A stretch of DNA of 28,600 nucleotides from Lachnoclostridium sp. UBA2905. Lineage in GTDB: Bacteria > Bacillota > Clostridia > Lachnospirales > Lachnospiraceae. Shown here piece after piece: positions 1-7,970 of this stretch. The DNA lies in contig DEDL01000028.1 of NCBI GenBank assembly GCA_002349525.1, positions 16,914 to 45,513 on the forward strand, written 5' to 3'. The notes beneath the pieces were generated by a model. The model did not search any database. It saw only the letters and a program-made list of their open reading frames with translations, and was not told the origin of the DNA. A program made the position numbers and the translations under genes. The stretch's first letter is position 1, and the number at the start of each line of letters is the position of its first letter.

Positions 1-95
1 CAAAAAACCCCGCCATAGTTTTCTTTTTTCTTCTGATTCTGTTTTTTAATTTATCTAATATATTACACATATTCTTATCTCTCCTTCACCTTGAA

Positions 96-260
96 TTCAA
101 TTTATATAAGTTCAATCCGCATTTATTTCAATCTGCATAATTCAATCCGCATTTATTTATATCTGCATCAATCCTATCTGCATTAATTTCAATCTGCATA
201 ATTCAATCTGCATTAATTCAATCTAATCATTTACAATATAATCATTTATGCTATAATCAT
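96..260. repeat. 15-bp tandem array upstream of and into the bioY promoter
   Basis: Eight clear 15-bp units lie in strict phase from 111 to 230, with the core TTCAATCTGCATTAA varying mainly in the last bases. A degenerate unit precedes them (96-110). Two diverged units follow in the same phase (231-245 and 246-260), both ending in TATAATCAT. There are no unique spacers, so it is not a CRISPR. The last two units contain the bioY -10 box, so the promoter appears to have been remodelled by the same expansion. No gene is visible in 1-311. Confidence 0.85.
230..257 (+). promoter_or_regulatory. bioY sigma-A promoter
   Basis: The -35 is TTTACA (230-235) and the -10 is TATAAT (252-257), with a 16-bp spacer. 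A second TATAAT lies at 237-242, exactly 15 bp upstream, as expected from the repeat phase. Transcription would begin just before the inverted repeat at 265. Confidence 0.75.
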
Positions 261-264
261 GTTA

Positions 265-284
265 GCTGTCAGAAAAATGACAGC
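265..284. promoter_or_regulatory. Inverted repeat in the bioY leader, candidate operator
   Basis: GCTGTCA (265-271) and TGACAGC (278-284) form a perfect 7-bp inverted repeat around GAAAAA, at the expected transcription start and about 28 bp before the bioY start codon. It does not resemble the GTTAAC-type BirA operator I know. It could be an operator for another repressor or a small leader hairpin. Confidence 0.45.
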
Positions 285-311
285 AATTACTTACGAATCG
301 AGGAAACTCTT

Positions 312-854
312 ATGAAAAACTCAAAAGCAGCTACACTTACACGTATTGCAGCCATGACAGCCATAACCTGTATTATGGGACCGCTTTCAATTCCACTACC
401 ATTTAGTCCTGTGCCTATTTCACTTACTGTACTTGCAGTATATTTGTCAGCATATGTACTTGGCATGAAGTATGGAACAATTTCTTATATAACCTATCTT
501 CTTATCGGGTTTGTTGGTGCTCCTGTCTTTTCAGGCTTTACCGGTGGTGCAGGTAAACTTGCTGGTCCTACCGGTGGTTATCTGATTGGCTTTATTTTTA
601 TGGCATTGATTGTAGGGTTTTTCATCGACCACTTCAATGCTAATACAGTAAAAACTGTAATTGGAATGATACTTGGTACAATAGTATGTTATATATTTGG
701 TACATTGTGGCTTGCCCACTCAAGCGGCACCTCATTTGTCGCTTCATTACAGATTGGAGTACTTCCATATATTCCTGCCGATATTATTAAAATGATCATT
801 GCCATTATAATTGGTAAACCAGTAAGAAAGGCAATGCATTCTATCAAATCATGA
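312..854 (+). CDS. bioY: BioY, biotin ECF transporter S component
   Basis: BioY is the substrate-binding membrane subunit of the energy-coupling-factor biotin transporter and normally works with a shared EcfA/EcfA'/EcfT module, not encoded here. The 180-residue length is usual. The N-terminal stretch MGPLSIPLPFSPVPISL, the following Leu/Val-rich helix, and the glycine-rich loop GGAGKLAGPTGGYLIGF (about residues 77-93) are hallmarks of the family, with about six hydrophobic segments. A GAGG ribosome binding site (300-303) precedes the ATG. The gene stands alone on the plus strand, with its own promoter and a hairpin after the stop, and no other biotin gene is nearby, so it probably imports biotin for salvage. 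Identification is firm. Confidence 0.93.
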   Translation: MKNSKAATLTRIAAMTAITCIMGPLSIPLPFSPVPISLTVLAVYLSAYVLGMKYGTISYITYLLIGFVGAPVFSGFTGGAGKLAGPTGGYLIGFIFMALIVGFFIDHFNANTVKTVIGMILGTIVCYIFGTLWLAHSSGTSFVASLQIGVLPYIPADIIKMIIAIIIGKPVRKAMHSIKS

Positions 855-869
855 TCCACCCGGCAATTG

Positions 870-893
870 AATAAGCGAGGCTTCTCGCTTATT
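870..893 (+). terminator. Hairpin terminator after bioY
   Basis: AATAAGCGAG (870-879) pairs perfectly with CTCGCTTATT (884-893) around a 4-nt loop. The following ATCTTAATTT is only a weak U-tract. The hairpin lies between two convergent genes and could serve both. Confidence 0.65.
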
Positions 894-905
894 ATCTTAA
901 TTTAT

Positions 906-1895
906 CTATTCATATTTTTCCGAAAGTCGTGCAATCTCGTCCTTTACGAATTGTACGACTTTTTTTGGTGATGTTATCTTGACCCCGTCACCAAGAGAAA
1001 GCACCCAGTATATAAACTGTCTGCTTACTGCTGCCTTAACGCTTGTCTCAAAATGATGGTCATCAATCCTGCGAATCATTATATCCTTACCAAACTTATC
1101 TATTATAACATTGGCAAGATAATTCTCACATTCCATTATAACTACAACTTCCTCTCCGTCAAACATACCAGTCATCTTTGATAAATATCCGGCAACATCA
1201 AATTTCTTTTCTGAAAACTGCTTTTCTCTTTTACTGTCTGTAATATCAATATTAAGCATCTTATCAACTCGGAAATGCTTAATTATACCGCTTTCTTCTT
1301 CATATGCTATCAAATAATAATTCTCTTCAACACAGCATAAACCAATAGGACTTACAAAGTACTTGTCACCATTTTTCCTTAATTCCATTTCTTTTTTTTC
1401 ATTCCAGCTAAAATACTGAAACTTTATTTTTACATTTTCAGCTATTGCCTGATGAATATAATCTACATTGTAATATACACTTTCATTCATGGTCTTGATA
1501 CGGCCAGACATATAAACCTGCCTTTGAAGTTTAACCGCATCATATTTACTTACAAAACTCTCCAGTTTTTTAATAAGCTCATTTGACTTTTTTGCAGTTA
1601 TAAATTTAGCTGACTGCACAGAATCCACAAGCAGCTTAAGTTCAGGTATTTCAAATAACCTGCTTGCAGCGTAGTATCCAAAAACTCCATTTCTCTTTTC
1701 ACTTATAATATCCATTCCATAATAATTAAGCTGCTCTATGTCATTGTATATACTCTTTCTTTCTGCACTGACACCATAAGCATTAAGAGAGCTTATTATC
1801 TCTGACATGGATAACATATGTTCTTCATCTGTTTTTTCCAAAAATATCTTCATAAGATACAACAATTTCAGTTTCTGATTTTCGCCTTTACTCAT
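906..1895 (-). CDS. WYL-domain transcriptional regulator
   Basis: The 329-residue protein has an N-terminal winged helix-turn-helix of the HTH_11/DeoR-like type (roughly residues 8-65, with SMSEIISSLNAYGVSAERKS) followed by a WYL ligand-sensing domain (about 145-215, with IKFQYFSWNEKKE, FVSPIGLCCVEENYYLIAY and FRVDKM). The C-terminal part matches the WCX extension common in this family. AAAGGAG precedes the ATG. It is the third gene of a minus-strand run, 60 bp after the MATE gene, so it may control the hydrolase/MATE pair upstream of it. The ligand cannot be read from sequence. Confidence 0.85.
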   Translation of the reverse strand: MSKGENQKLKLLYLMKIFLEKTDEEHMLSMSEIISSLNAYGVSAERKSIYNDIEQLNYYGMDIISEKRNGVFGYYAASRLFEIPELKLLVDSVQSAKFITAKKSNELIKKLESFVSKYDAVKLQRQVYMSGRIKTMNESVYYNVDYIHQAIAENVKIKFQYFSWNEKKEMELRKNGDKYFVSPIGLCCVEENYYLIAYEEESGIIKHFRVDKMLNIDITDSKREKQFSEKKFDVAGYLSKMTGMFDGEEVVVIMECENYLANVIIDKFGKDIMIRRIDDHHFETSVKAAVSRQFIYWVLSLGDGVKITSPKKVVQFVKDEIARLSEKYE

Positions 1896-1955
1896 ACCAT
1901 TCTCCTTTTACATGTTCAGACAGGTATCACATGCATCTGCCCGGGATTCAGAGCT

Positions 1956-3281
1956 TTATCTCCGACTATGATAATATACCCAATAAGATATAACTGCCGT
2001 AATAACTTCTGTAATCCAGAATGCATTCCACACACCTTCACCACCAAATAATCTGCCAAGTATGTAAGCCACAGGAATTATTATAATAACGTATCTGCAA
2101 AGAGATATAACAAGGGATTCCATTCCCTTTCCCAGTCCCTCAAGTGCTCCGCAGGATACTACTGAAACAGATGATGCCACGAAGCCTGCACTTATAATCC
2201 TTAAGGCATATGCACCGGCTATAACAGTATCATTATTTTCAGTAAATAAACTAATCAGCTTATCAGGAACCACCAGACAGACAATGGTTCCCACAGCCAT
2301 AATTGCTACTATCATTCCGGTAACAACCTTATATATTTTCTTAACTCTGTCATGCTCTCCCGCTCCATAATTGTACCCTATAAGTGGTCTCATGCCCTGT
2401 ACGATTCCATTGGCAGGCAGATACAGAAATGTCTGCAGCTTATAGTAAACTCCAAGAACAAATACGTATACCTGTGAATATCCCGCCAGAATAACATTAA
2501 GAGCTGATATTAAAAATGATGACAAGGCCATATTAAGAGTTGCCGGAATACCTACAGCATAGAGTTTTTTACATATTGTCCTTTCAAAGACCATATATTT
2601 TTTGCCAAATTTAACATTTATAGGTTTAACTATATACCAGATAAAATATATTACGGCACTTAAGGTCTGACCAAGTCCCGTTGCAAGTGCCGCTCCCTTA
2701 ATCCCCATGGCAGGAAATATTCCCGGGCCAAATATAAGCACCGGATCAAGAATTATATTAGCAATACAGCCTGCCATCATACAGACCATTGATGCCGTCA
2801 TCATTCCAACAGCCTGAAATGTCTTTTCAAATACAAGCTCCCAGGCAAGCATCACAGAAAATGAAAAGGCAATATTTGAATACCTTATTCCAAGTTCAAG
2901 AATAGTCTCATCATTTGTAAACAAGGCAAGAAATGATGGCATTATAAATATACAGGCAAAGGTGAGAATTATCCCATGCAGGGTTGCAAAAAACAAGCCA
3001 AGAGTTGCACTCTTATTAGCAAGTTTTGACTCTCCTGCTCCCAGATAAAAGGATATTACCGCATTTATTCCAACGCCAAAACCTATCATAACTGCATTAA
3101 TAAGATTCTGTACTGGAAACACAAGAGATAAGGCCGTCATGGCTGCTTCGCTTATCTTTGCCACAAAAAAACTGTCTACAATATTATAGAGTGAATTCAC
3201 TAACATAGAAATCAGCATTGGCAGTGACATTTTCAATATAAGACCTGTTACAGGCCGTTCCTTCATGTAAGTCTGATCCAT
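1956..3281 (-). CDS. MATE family multidrug/Na+ efflux transporter
   Basis: A polytopic membrane protein of 441 residues with about twelve hydrophobic segments. The family signature lies near the N-terminus (ILKMSLPMLISMLVNSLYN, then IVDSFFVAKISEAAMTALS), and a second copy-like motif with GYNYGAGEHDRVKK occurs in the second half. MATE proteins export cationic or amphipathic compounds using Na+ or H+ gradients. The start chosen is the ATG at 3281, preceded by GAAAGGA; a longer frame to 3323 would overlap the stop of the upstream hydrolase. The 13-bp gap to that gene implies co-transcription, hinting that the substrate may relate to the hydrolase reaction. The substrate is inference only. Confidence 0.9.
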   Translation of the reverse strand: MDQTYMKERPVTGLILKMSLPMLISMLVNSLYNIVDSFFVAKISEAAMTALSLVFPVQNLINAVMIGFGVGINAVISFYLGAGESKLANKSATLGLFFATLHGIILTFACIFIMPSFLALFTNDETILELGIRYSNIAFSFSVMLAWELVFEKTFQAVGMMTASMVCMMAGCIANIILDPVLIFGPGIFPAMGIKGAALATGLGQTLSAVIYFIWYIVKPINVKFGKKYMVFERTICKKLYAVGIPATLNMALSSFLISALNVILAGYSQVYVFVLGVYYKLQTFLYLPANGIVQGMRPLIGYNYGAGEHDRVKKIYKVVTGMIVAIMAVGTIVCLVVPDKLISLFTENNDTVIAGAYALRIISAGFVASSVSVVSCGALEGLGKGMESLVISLCRYVIIIIPVAYILGRLFGGEGVWNAFWITEVITAVISYWVYYHSRR

Positions 3282-3294
3282 GTGTTTTATCCTT

Positions 3295-4266
3295 TCAATT
3301 CTGGAAAATGAAACTTCCCTCATTTATCATTGGATATTCAATAAGTCTGTCCTGATCAAGATTTTCCTTATTCATATCCACTGCCGTAATCTGATGATTA
3401 TCATAGGTTTTATAATAATATATTCCTTTATCAGCATTGCAGCAGGAAGCATATATTGTAATCTCGAATTTGCCAGGGGCAACCTCACACAGACCCCTGT
3501 TCTGCCATACACTACCCAGTATATGGAAAAACTGGCTAACACTGCTTTGTTCTGAATCATCTGATACTGCATTTAGCTTTGCAAATGCCACTCTGACAAA
3601 TCTTGATGCAGATGACAGATCTCCCGGAAGCCCAATTGCACCCATTCCCCTGCTGTACCTTGTAAGGCTGATATTTTCAGAAAATGTATCCTCCGGATCC
3701 TTAACCGACAGATGTCTGTAATTGTTAAGGTTAAACATCTGCTTGTCAAATGATGGATTATTGGTAAGAACACCCACTTCATTCTCATATATGTGCATAC
3801 CATCCTCCATACATTCAACTGTAATAGCTTCCTCTTTGTCAGCAATAATCCAATGAAGACTTGCACAAGGGAAATCTTTAAATGGCCTTGCAGTAATATT
3901 ACTATCCAAAAGAAGCTCCTTTGCAGCCTTTACGCTATGGCACTGGCACAAAATCCATGGAATGAATTCATACTGTGCAACATTTTTCTTATCATCAAGG
4001 TCCTCTCCATATTTTGCATTGCCTACAAAATTAAGGCCGGCCATTCCAAGTCCTGCCTCATTTATTCCATCATAATATAATGGGTAGTTGTCTGATACAT
4101 GGGCCATTCCAATTATAGCAAGGTGTTCCTTAGCCTCGCCCATATATTCAAAATCAAATCTGTAATTTCTTGGTGTAATTACTATCTTTTCACCATACGA
4201 AAATTCATAATCAAGTGTTCTGCCAAAATAAAAATCCTTTGTTTTATAAGTTGCAGCTGTACACAT
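3295..4266 (-). CDS. Choloylglycine hydrolase family protein (bile salt hydrolase / penicillin V acylase-like)
   Basis: An Ntn hydrolase of 323 residues, the normal size for conjugated bile salt hydrolases. Initiator Met removal would expose the nucleophile Cys2 (MCTAATYKTK). Other expected active-site residues are visible: Arg16 and Asp19 in FGRTLD, Asn79 in AGLNF, Asn170 in LTNNPSFD, and the Arg in GLPGDLSSASRFVR (about residue 222). Bile salt hydrolases release glycine or taurine from conjugated bile acids in the cytoplasm; penicillin V acylases and N-acyl amide hydrolases share the fold, so substrate is not settled. AAGGAG precedes the ATG and a strong promoter lies at 4306-4334. It is the first gene of an operon with MATE and WYL genes. 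Confidence 0.88.
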   Translation of the reverse strand: MCTAATYKTKDFYFGRTLDYEFSYGEKIVITPRNYRFDFEYMGEAKEHLAIIGMAHVSDNYPLYYDGINEAGLGMAGLNFVGNAKYGEDLDDKKNVAQYEFIPWILCQCHSVKAAKELLLDSNITARPFKDFPCASLHWIIADKEEAITVECMEDGMHIYENEVGVLTNNPSFDKQMFNLNNYRHLSVKDPEDTFSENISLTRYSRGMGAIGLPGDLSSASRFVRVAFAKLNAVSDDSEQSSVSQFFHILGSVWQNRGLCEVAPGKFEITIYASCCNADKGIYYYKTYDNHQITAVDMNKENLDQDRLIEYPMINEGSFIFQN

Positions 4267-4305
4267 ATTATCTACTCCTTGTTTCTTTTTCTATTATTAT
4301 CTTCA

Positions 4306-4334
4306 ATTATATTTGTCATTATTAAATCAGTCAA
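4306..4334 (-). promoter_or_regulatory. Promoter of the hydrolase-MATE-WYL operon
   Basis: On the minus strand TTGACT (4334-4329) and TATAAT (4311-4306) are separated by exactly 17 bp. Transcription would start about 35 bp before the hydrolase ATG. Confidence 0.75.
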
Positions 4335-4439
4335 TCCTTCTTTGAACTCAGTTAAACTCATCACTCATCCCAGATATAAGATTAATATTTTTCCAAAGCA
4401 AAAAGACAGCTGCCAACATTACCCCAGCTAAATCCGATT

Positions 4440-4634
4440 AAGATTGGATTCAACGGATTAACACCAGAAGATGCAAAAAATATATGGGTTGCCTATGAGC
4501 CTGTATGGGCAATAGGTGTTAACGGAATTCCTGCTTCTGTTGATTATGCCCAGGAAAAGCATGCTGTTATAAAGGACTGCTTAAGAGAGATGTCAAAAAT
4601 GAGCATTATACCATCTATTTTGCAACATAAATGA
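4440..4634 (+). pseudogene. Remnant of a triosephosphate isomerase-like gene
   Basis: One plus-strand frame reads about 65 codons to a TGA at 4632-4634. It contains NIWVAYEPVWAIGVNGIPAS and then YAQEKHAVIKDCL, the loop region of triosephosphate isomerase including the catalytic-Glu motif AYEPVWAIG. The N-terminal two thirds and the C-terminal phosphate loop (YGGS) are missing; after EMSKMSI the frame runs into unrelated sequence. There is no start codon or ribosome binding site. The surrounding 4335-4805 holds no intact gene, so this looks like a decayed fragment of a TpiA paralogue. Confidence 0.75.
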
Positions 4635-4661
4635 TGATATAATGCCCTTTTTCAACAATTG

Positions 4662-4830
4662 ATCAAAAAATCTTTAGACCTTGTCGATCAAAACTACTTC
4701 AAACCAAAAATACCTTTAGACCTGGTCGATTGAAACTACTTCAAATCAAAAATACCTTTATACCTGGTCGATCAAAACTACTTCAAATCAAAAATACCTT
4801 TTTACTTAGTCAATTGAAACAACTTCATAG
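4662..4830. repeat. 42-bp tandem repeat spanning the copA stop codon
   Basis: The GTCGAT/GTCAAT anchor recurs at 4683, 4725, 4767 and 4809, exactly 42 bp apart, each followed by (A/T)(A/C/G)AAAC(T/A)ACTTCA. The copy at 4809 is the coding 3' end of copA (EVVSID then TAA). The other three are downstream copies that read FEVV(L/S)ID on the minus strand with the stop codon changed. A shorter partial copy precedes 4683. Because 42 is a multiple of three the copies stay in copA frame, but stops intervene. Confidence 0.9.
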
Positions 4831-5031
4831 TCCTTATCTTCTACAGCTTTTTTAAGAACTGCATCATCAACTGCCTCTTTAAGAGTTACAACAGCAGTTC
4901 CTGCCTCGTGACTTACTACAGCCTCTTCAACCTGAGGTATAGCCTCTAAAGTTTTCTTAACATTAGCCTCGCAGTGTCCACACATCATACCCTTAATTAC
5001 CATTGTTTTCTTCATGATTTTTTTCTCCTTT
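4806..5031 (-). other. Internal ribosome binding site and start for a CopZ-like domain inside copA
   Basis: Inside the Lys-rich linker of copA, AAAGGAG (5031-5025) lies 9 nt before an in-frame ATG at 5015. Starting there gives a 69-residue protein beginning MKKTMVIKGMMCGHC, the size and motif of free CopZ copper chaperones. An A7 run (minus strand, 5024-5018) lies between them and could also cause slippage. This suggests a dual product, both full CopA and free chaperone, but the sequence alone does not show that the internal start is used. Confidence 0.5.
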
Positions 5032-7391
5032 TCTTTGTTTTTAGGTTTCATTTTCTGTTTTGAATGATTTCTTATCTTATCCTTTCCAGCATCGTAAATT
5101 CGGAAAAGGTTTAAGCGAAGTGCATTGCTTACAACACAAAAGCTTGAAAGACTCATTGCGGCAGCACCAAACATTGGATTCAGCTTCCATCCTAAGAGAT
5201 TATAATATACTCCTGCCGCAAGGGGTATACCAATAACATTATATATAAATGCCCAGAAAAGGTTCTCATGTATATTTCTAAGAGTTGCCTGGCTAAGTCT
5301 TATGGCAGCCGGTACATCCCTTAGCTCACTCTTCATAAGAACCAGGTCAGCAGCATCTATTGCAATATCCGTTCCTGCACCAATTGCAATTCCAATATCA
5401 GCTCTTGTAAGGGCAGGCGCATCATTTATACCGTCACCAACCATTGCAACCTTTCCTTCTTCCTTAAGCTGTCTTATAACCTCTTCCTTTCCATCAGGAA
5501 GCACACCGGCAATAACCTCATCAACTCCCGCCTGCCTTCCAATAGCCTTAGCAGTAAGTTCATTATCACCTGTAAGCATCACAACACGAACCCCCATATT
5601 CTTAAGCTCGCTTACAGCCTGTCTGGCATCAGCCTTTATAACATCTGCAACTGCAATCACTCCACAAAGGCTTCCATCCTTGGCAAAATAAAGCGGGGTC
5701 TTTCCCTCATTGGCATATTCCTTCGCCTTATCCTTAATATTGCCTTCAATAAGAGTTCCACCATCAGATCCTTCAACAAATGATGCCTTGCCCCCAACAA
5801 CCACGGCTCCGTCAATCATTCCCTTAAGTCCATTGCCAGGTGCCACTTCAAATGAATCCACCTGGTAGGCTGCAGTCTTTCTCTCATCCGCATATTTTAC
5901 AATAGCACCAGCCAGAGGATGCTCACTTTTTTTCTCAAGAGAATATGCTATCTTAAGCAGTTCATCCTCACCAAAGCCTTCTATTGCAAGTATGTCAGTA
6001 ACCCTTGGTTCTCCACTTGTAATGGTTCCCGTTTTATCAAGAGCAACTATACTTATCTTCCCTGTTTCTTCAAGGGATACTGCTGTTTTAAACGTTATGC
6101 CATTCTTGGCACCCATCCCGCTTCCAACCATGATTGCAACAGGCGTTGCAAGACCAAGTGCACATGGGCAGCTTATAACAAGTACTGAAATACCCCTTGC
6201 CAGGGCAAAGCCTACAGAATATCCACACAAAAGCCAGACAATAATTGTAACTACCGCTATAGTTATAACCACCGGCACAAAAACACCTGACACCTTATCT
6301 GCAATCTTTGCAATAGGAGCCTTGGTTGCAGCTGCATCACTGACCATTCTGATAATCTGTGAAAGTGTGGTATCTGATCCCACTCTTGTTGCTTCACATT
6401 TTAAGAAACCTGATGTATTAAGGGTTGCAGCAGAAACTTCATCTCCCTCACTCTTATCAACAGGAATACTCTCTCCTGTAAGAGCTGATTCATTAACTGC
6501 ACTGTTTCCTTCTAAAACAATTCCATCAACAGGAATATTCTCTCCCGGCTTTACAATGAATACATCACCTTTTCTTACCTCTTTAACAGAGATTTTAACT
6601 TCTCTGCCCTCTCTTATAACCGTCGCCTGTTTTGGTGCCAGCTTCATAAGCCCCTTAATGGCATCCGTTGTCCTTCCCTTTGATCTGGCCTCAAGAAGCT
6701 TACCTACTGTTATAAGTGTAAGAATCATGGCGGCGGACTCAAAATAGAATTCATCCATATATCTCATGACAGCTGAAGCATCTCCATTCATGGATGCATC
6801 TGTCATGGCAAATAAGGCATAAACACTATAAACAAATGATGCCATTGAGCCAAGGGCAACCAGGGTATCCATATTAGGCGCCCTGTTTATAAGACCCTTA
6901 AATCCATTAACAAAAAACTTCTGGTTAATAACCATCACAAGGCCGGTAAGAAGCAGCTCATATATTCCCATGGCCACATGATTGCCTTCTAAAAATGATG
7001 GTAAAGGCCAGTTCCACATCATATGTCCCATAGAAACATACATAAGTGGGATAAGAAATATAAGTGACCAAATAAGTCTTCTTACCATCTTTGGACTTTC
7101 TCTGTCAGCTAACATATCACCATAATCATCGTCTTCATCCCCGTTTCCATTAAGACCATCATTCGCCATATGTTTATCTTCATTAGAGGACTTATTCTTC
7201 AAAGAAGCATCATAGCCTGCTTTTCTGACGGCTGCAATAACCTTCTCCGGGGAAGCTGTACCACTTACTCCCATTGAATTGGTAAGTAAGCTTACAGAGC
7301 ATTCGGTAACGCCTTCAAGACTGTTAACAGCCTTTTCAACCCTTGCCTGACATGCTGCACAGCTCATACCTGTAACAATGTACTTATCCAT
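4806..7391 (-). CDS. copA: CopA, Cu(I)-exporting P1B-type ATPase with fused C-terminal CopZ-like domain
   Basis: An 861-residue heavy-metal P-type ATPase. In order: N-terminal HMA domain with GMSCAAC (Cys11, Cys14); an acidic linker near 80-95; eight expected membrane helices; actuator TGES (305-308); Cu(I) site CPC (408-410); phosphorylation site D452 in DKTGT; MLTGDN and VGDGINDAP near 625-675; then a Lys-rich linker and a second HMA domain with CGHC (804-807). The CPC motif is typical of Cu(I)/Ag(I) exporters. It lies downstream of csoR, so copper should induce it. The C-terminal HMA domain resembles a complete CopZ chaperone joined in frame, which is atypical in position. A 42-bp tandem repeat covers the stop codon. 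Confidence 0.95.
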   Translation of the reverse strand: MDKYIVTGMSCAACQARVEKAVNSLEGVTECSVSLLTNSMGVSGTASPEKVIAAVRKAGYDASLKNKSSNEDKHMANDGLNGNGDEDDDYGDMLADRESPKMVRRLIWSLIFLIPLMYVSMGHMMWNWPLPSFLEGNHVAMGIYELLLTGLVMVINQKFFVNGFKGLINRAPNMDTLVALGSMASFVYSVYALFAMTDASMNGDASAVMRYMDEFYFESAAMILTLITVGKLLEARSKGRTTDAIKGLMKLAPKQATVIREGREVKISVKEVRKGDVFIVKPGENIPVDGIVLEGNSAVNESALTGESIPVDKSEGDEVSAATLNTSGFLKCEATRVGSDTTLSQIIRMVSDAAATKAPIAKIADKVSGVFVPVVITIAVVTIIVWLLCGYSVGFALARGISVLVISCPCALGLATPVAIMVGSGMGAKNGITFKTAVSLEETGKISIVALDKTGTITSGEPRVTDILAIEGFGEDELLKIAYSLEKKSEHPLAGAIVKYADERKTAAYQVDSFEVAPGNGLKGMIDGAVVVGGKASFVEGSDGGTLIEGNIKDKAKEYANEGKTPLYFAKDGSLCGVIAVADVIKADARQAVSELKNMGVRVVMLTGDNELTAKAIGRQAGVDEVIAGVLPDGKEEVIRQLKEEGKVAMVGDGINDAPALTRADIGIAIGAGTDIAIDAADLVLMKSELRDVPAAIRLSQATLRNIHENLFWAFIYNVIGIPLAAGVYYNLLGWKLNPMFGAAAMSLSSFCVVSNALRLNLFRIYDAGKDKIRNHSKQKMKPKNKEKEKKIMKKTMVIKGMMCGHCEANVKKTLEAIPQVEEAVVSHEAGTAVVTLKEAVDDAVLKKAVEDKDYEVVSID

Positions 7392-7426
7392 CCTTTAAAC
7401 ACCTCTCAGTTTATTCTGGCAATCTA

Positions 7427-7582
7427 TCACGTCAATTTATCATGTAAATTTATCACATCAATTTATCACGTCAATTTATCACATCAATTTATCACGTCAA
7501 TTTATTACATCGATTTATCACGTCAATTTATCACATCGATTTATTACATTGATTCTTTACATCAACTTATTACATCTGTTTA
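7427..7582. repeat. Twelve 13-bp tandem repeats ending at the csoR stop codon
   Basis: Twelve contiguous units of exactly 13 bp (7427-7439 through 7570-7582) fit the pattern T(C/T)ACRTCAATTTA, with more divergence towards csoR. On the minus strand each unit begins TAA, and the TAA of the last unit (7582-7580) is the csoR stop. The array fills most of the csoR-copA intergenic region, so it is transcribed as part of the operon. There are no spacers. Confidence 0.92.
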
Positions 7583-7933
7583 CTTCATAAGCTTTGGAAG
7601 TACCTTAATCAACTCATCAACAACTTCATCATTGCCACCCTGGATATTATTCTTGACACAGGTCTTTAGGTGATTACTTAAAAGCTCTTTGTTAAAACTA
7701 TTAAGTGCAGCATTAATTGCCGAAACCTGTACAAGAATATCTATACAATATGCATCATTATCAAGCATTCCCTGAACACCTCTTACCTGTCCTTCAATAC
7801 GCTTAAGCCTGTTCATAAGTTTGGTATATTCTTCCTTATCTCTCTTTTTATGTTTATCAGTCATACAGTCTCCGCCACAATGTTTACAGCAATCACCATA
7901 TGAACCTACATTTTCATTATTATCTGTATCCAT
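7580..7933 (-). CDS. csoR: CsoR, copper-sensing transcriptional repressor
   Basis: A 117-residue helical repressor of the CsoR/RcnR family. The core LKRIEGQVRGVQGML is typical, and the Cu(I) ligands are present as Cys63 (DNDAYC), His88 and Cys92 (NHLKTC), the C-H-C triad of true copper sensors. The N-terminus carries an extra Cys/His-rich stretch (SYGDCCKHCGGDC), seen in some clostridial members and possibly binding metal. Copper binding releases it from DNA. It heads an operon with copA, and its own promoter holds a matching operator (7976-7992), so autorepression is expected. The 3' end runs directly into a 13-bp repeat array. Confidence 0.92.
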   Translation of the reverse strand: MDTDNNENVGSYGDCCKHCGGDCMTDKHKKRDKEEYTKLMNRLKRIEGQVRGVQGMLDNDAYCIDILVQVSAINAALNSFNKELLSNHLKTCVKNNIQGGNDEVVDELIKVLPKLMK

Positions 7934-7970
7934 ATAAATATACCCCCTTATTTACTTCCTTCCAAGAAAG

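Noticed and set aside
3282..3323. Longer MATE start at 3323
   Set aside because: It overlaps the stop of the upstream hydrolase and has no ribosome binding site; GAAAGGA supports the ATG at 3281.
5992..6747. 251-residue plus-strand frame opposite copA
   Set aside because: Antisense shadow of a clearly real gene; composition is low-complexity Ser/Thr/Ile/Pro with no domain.
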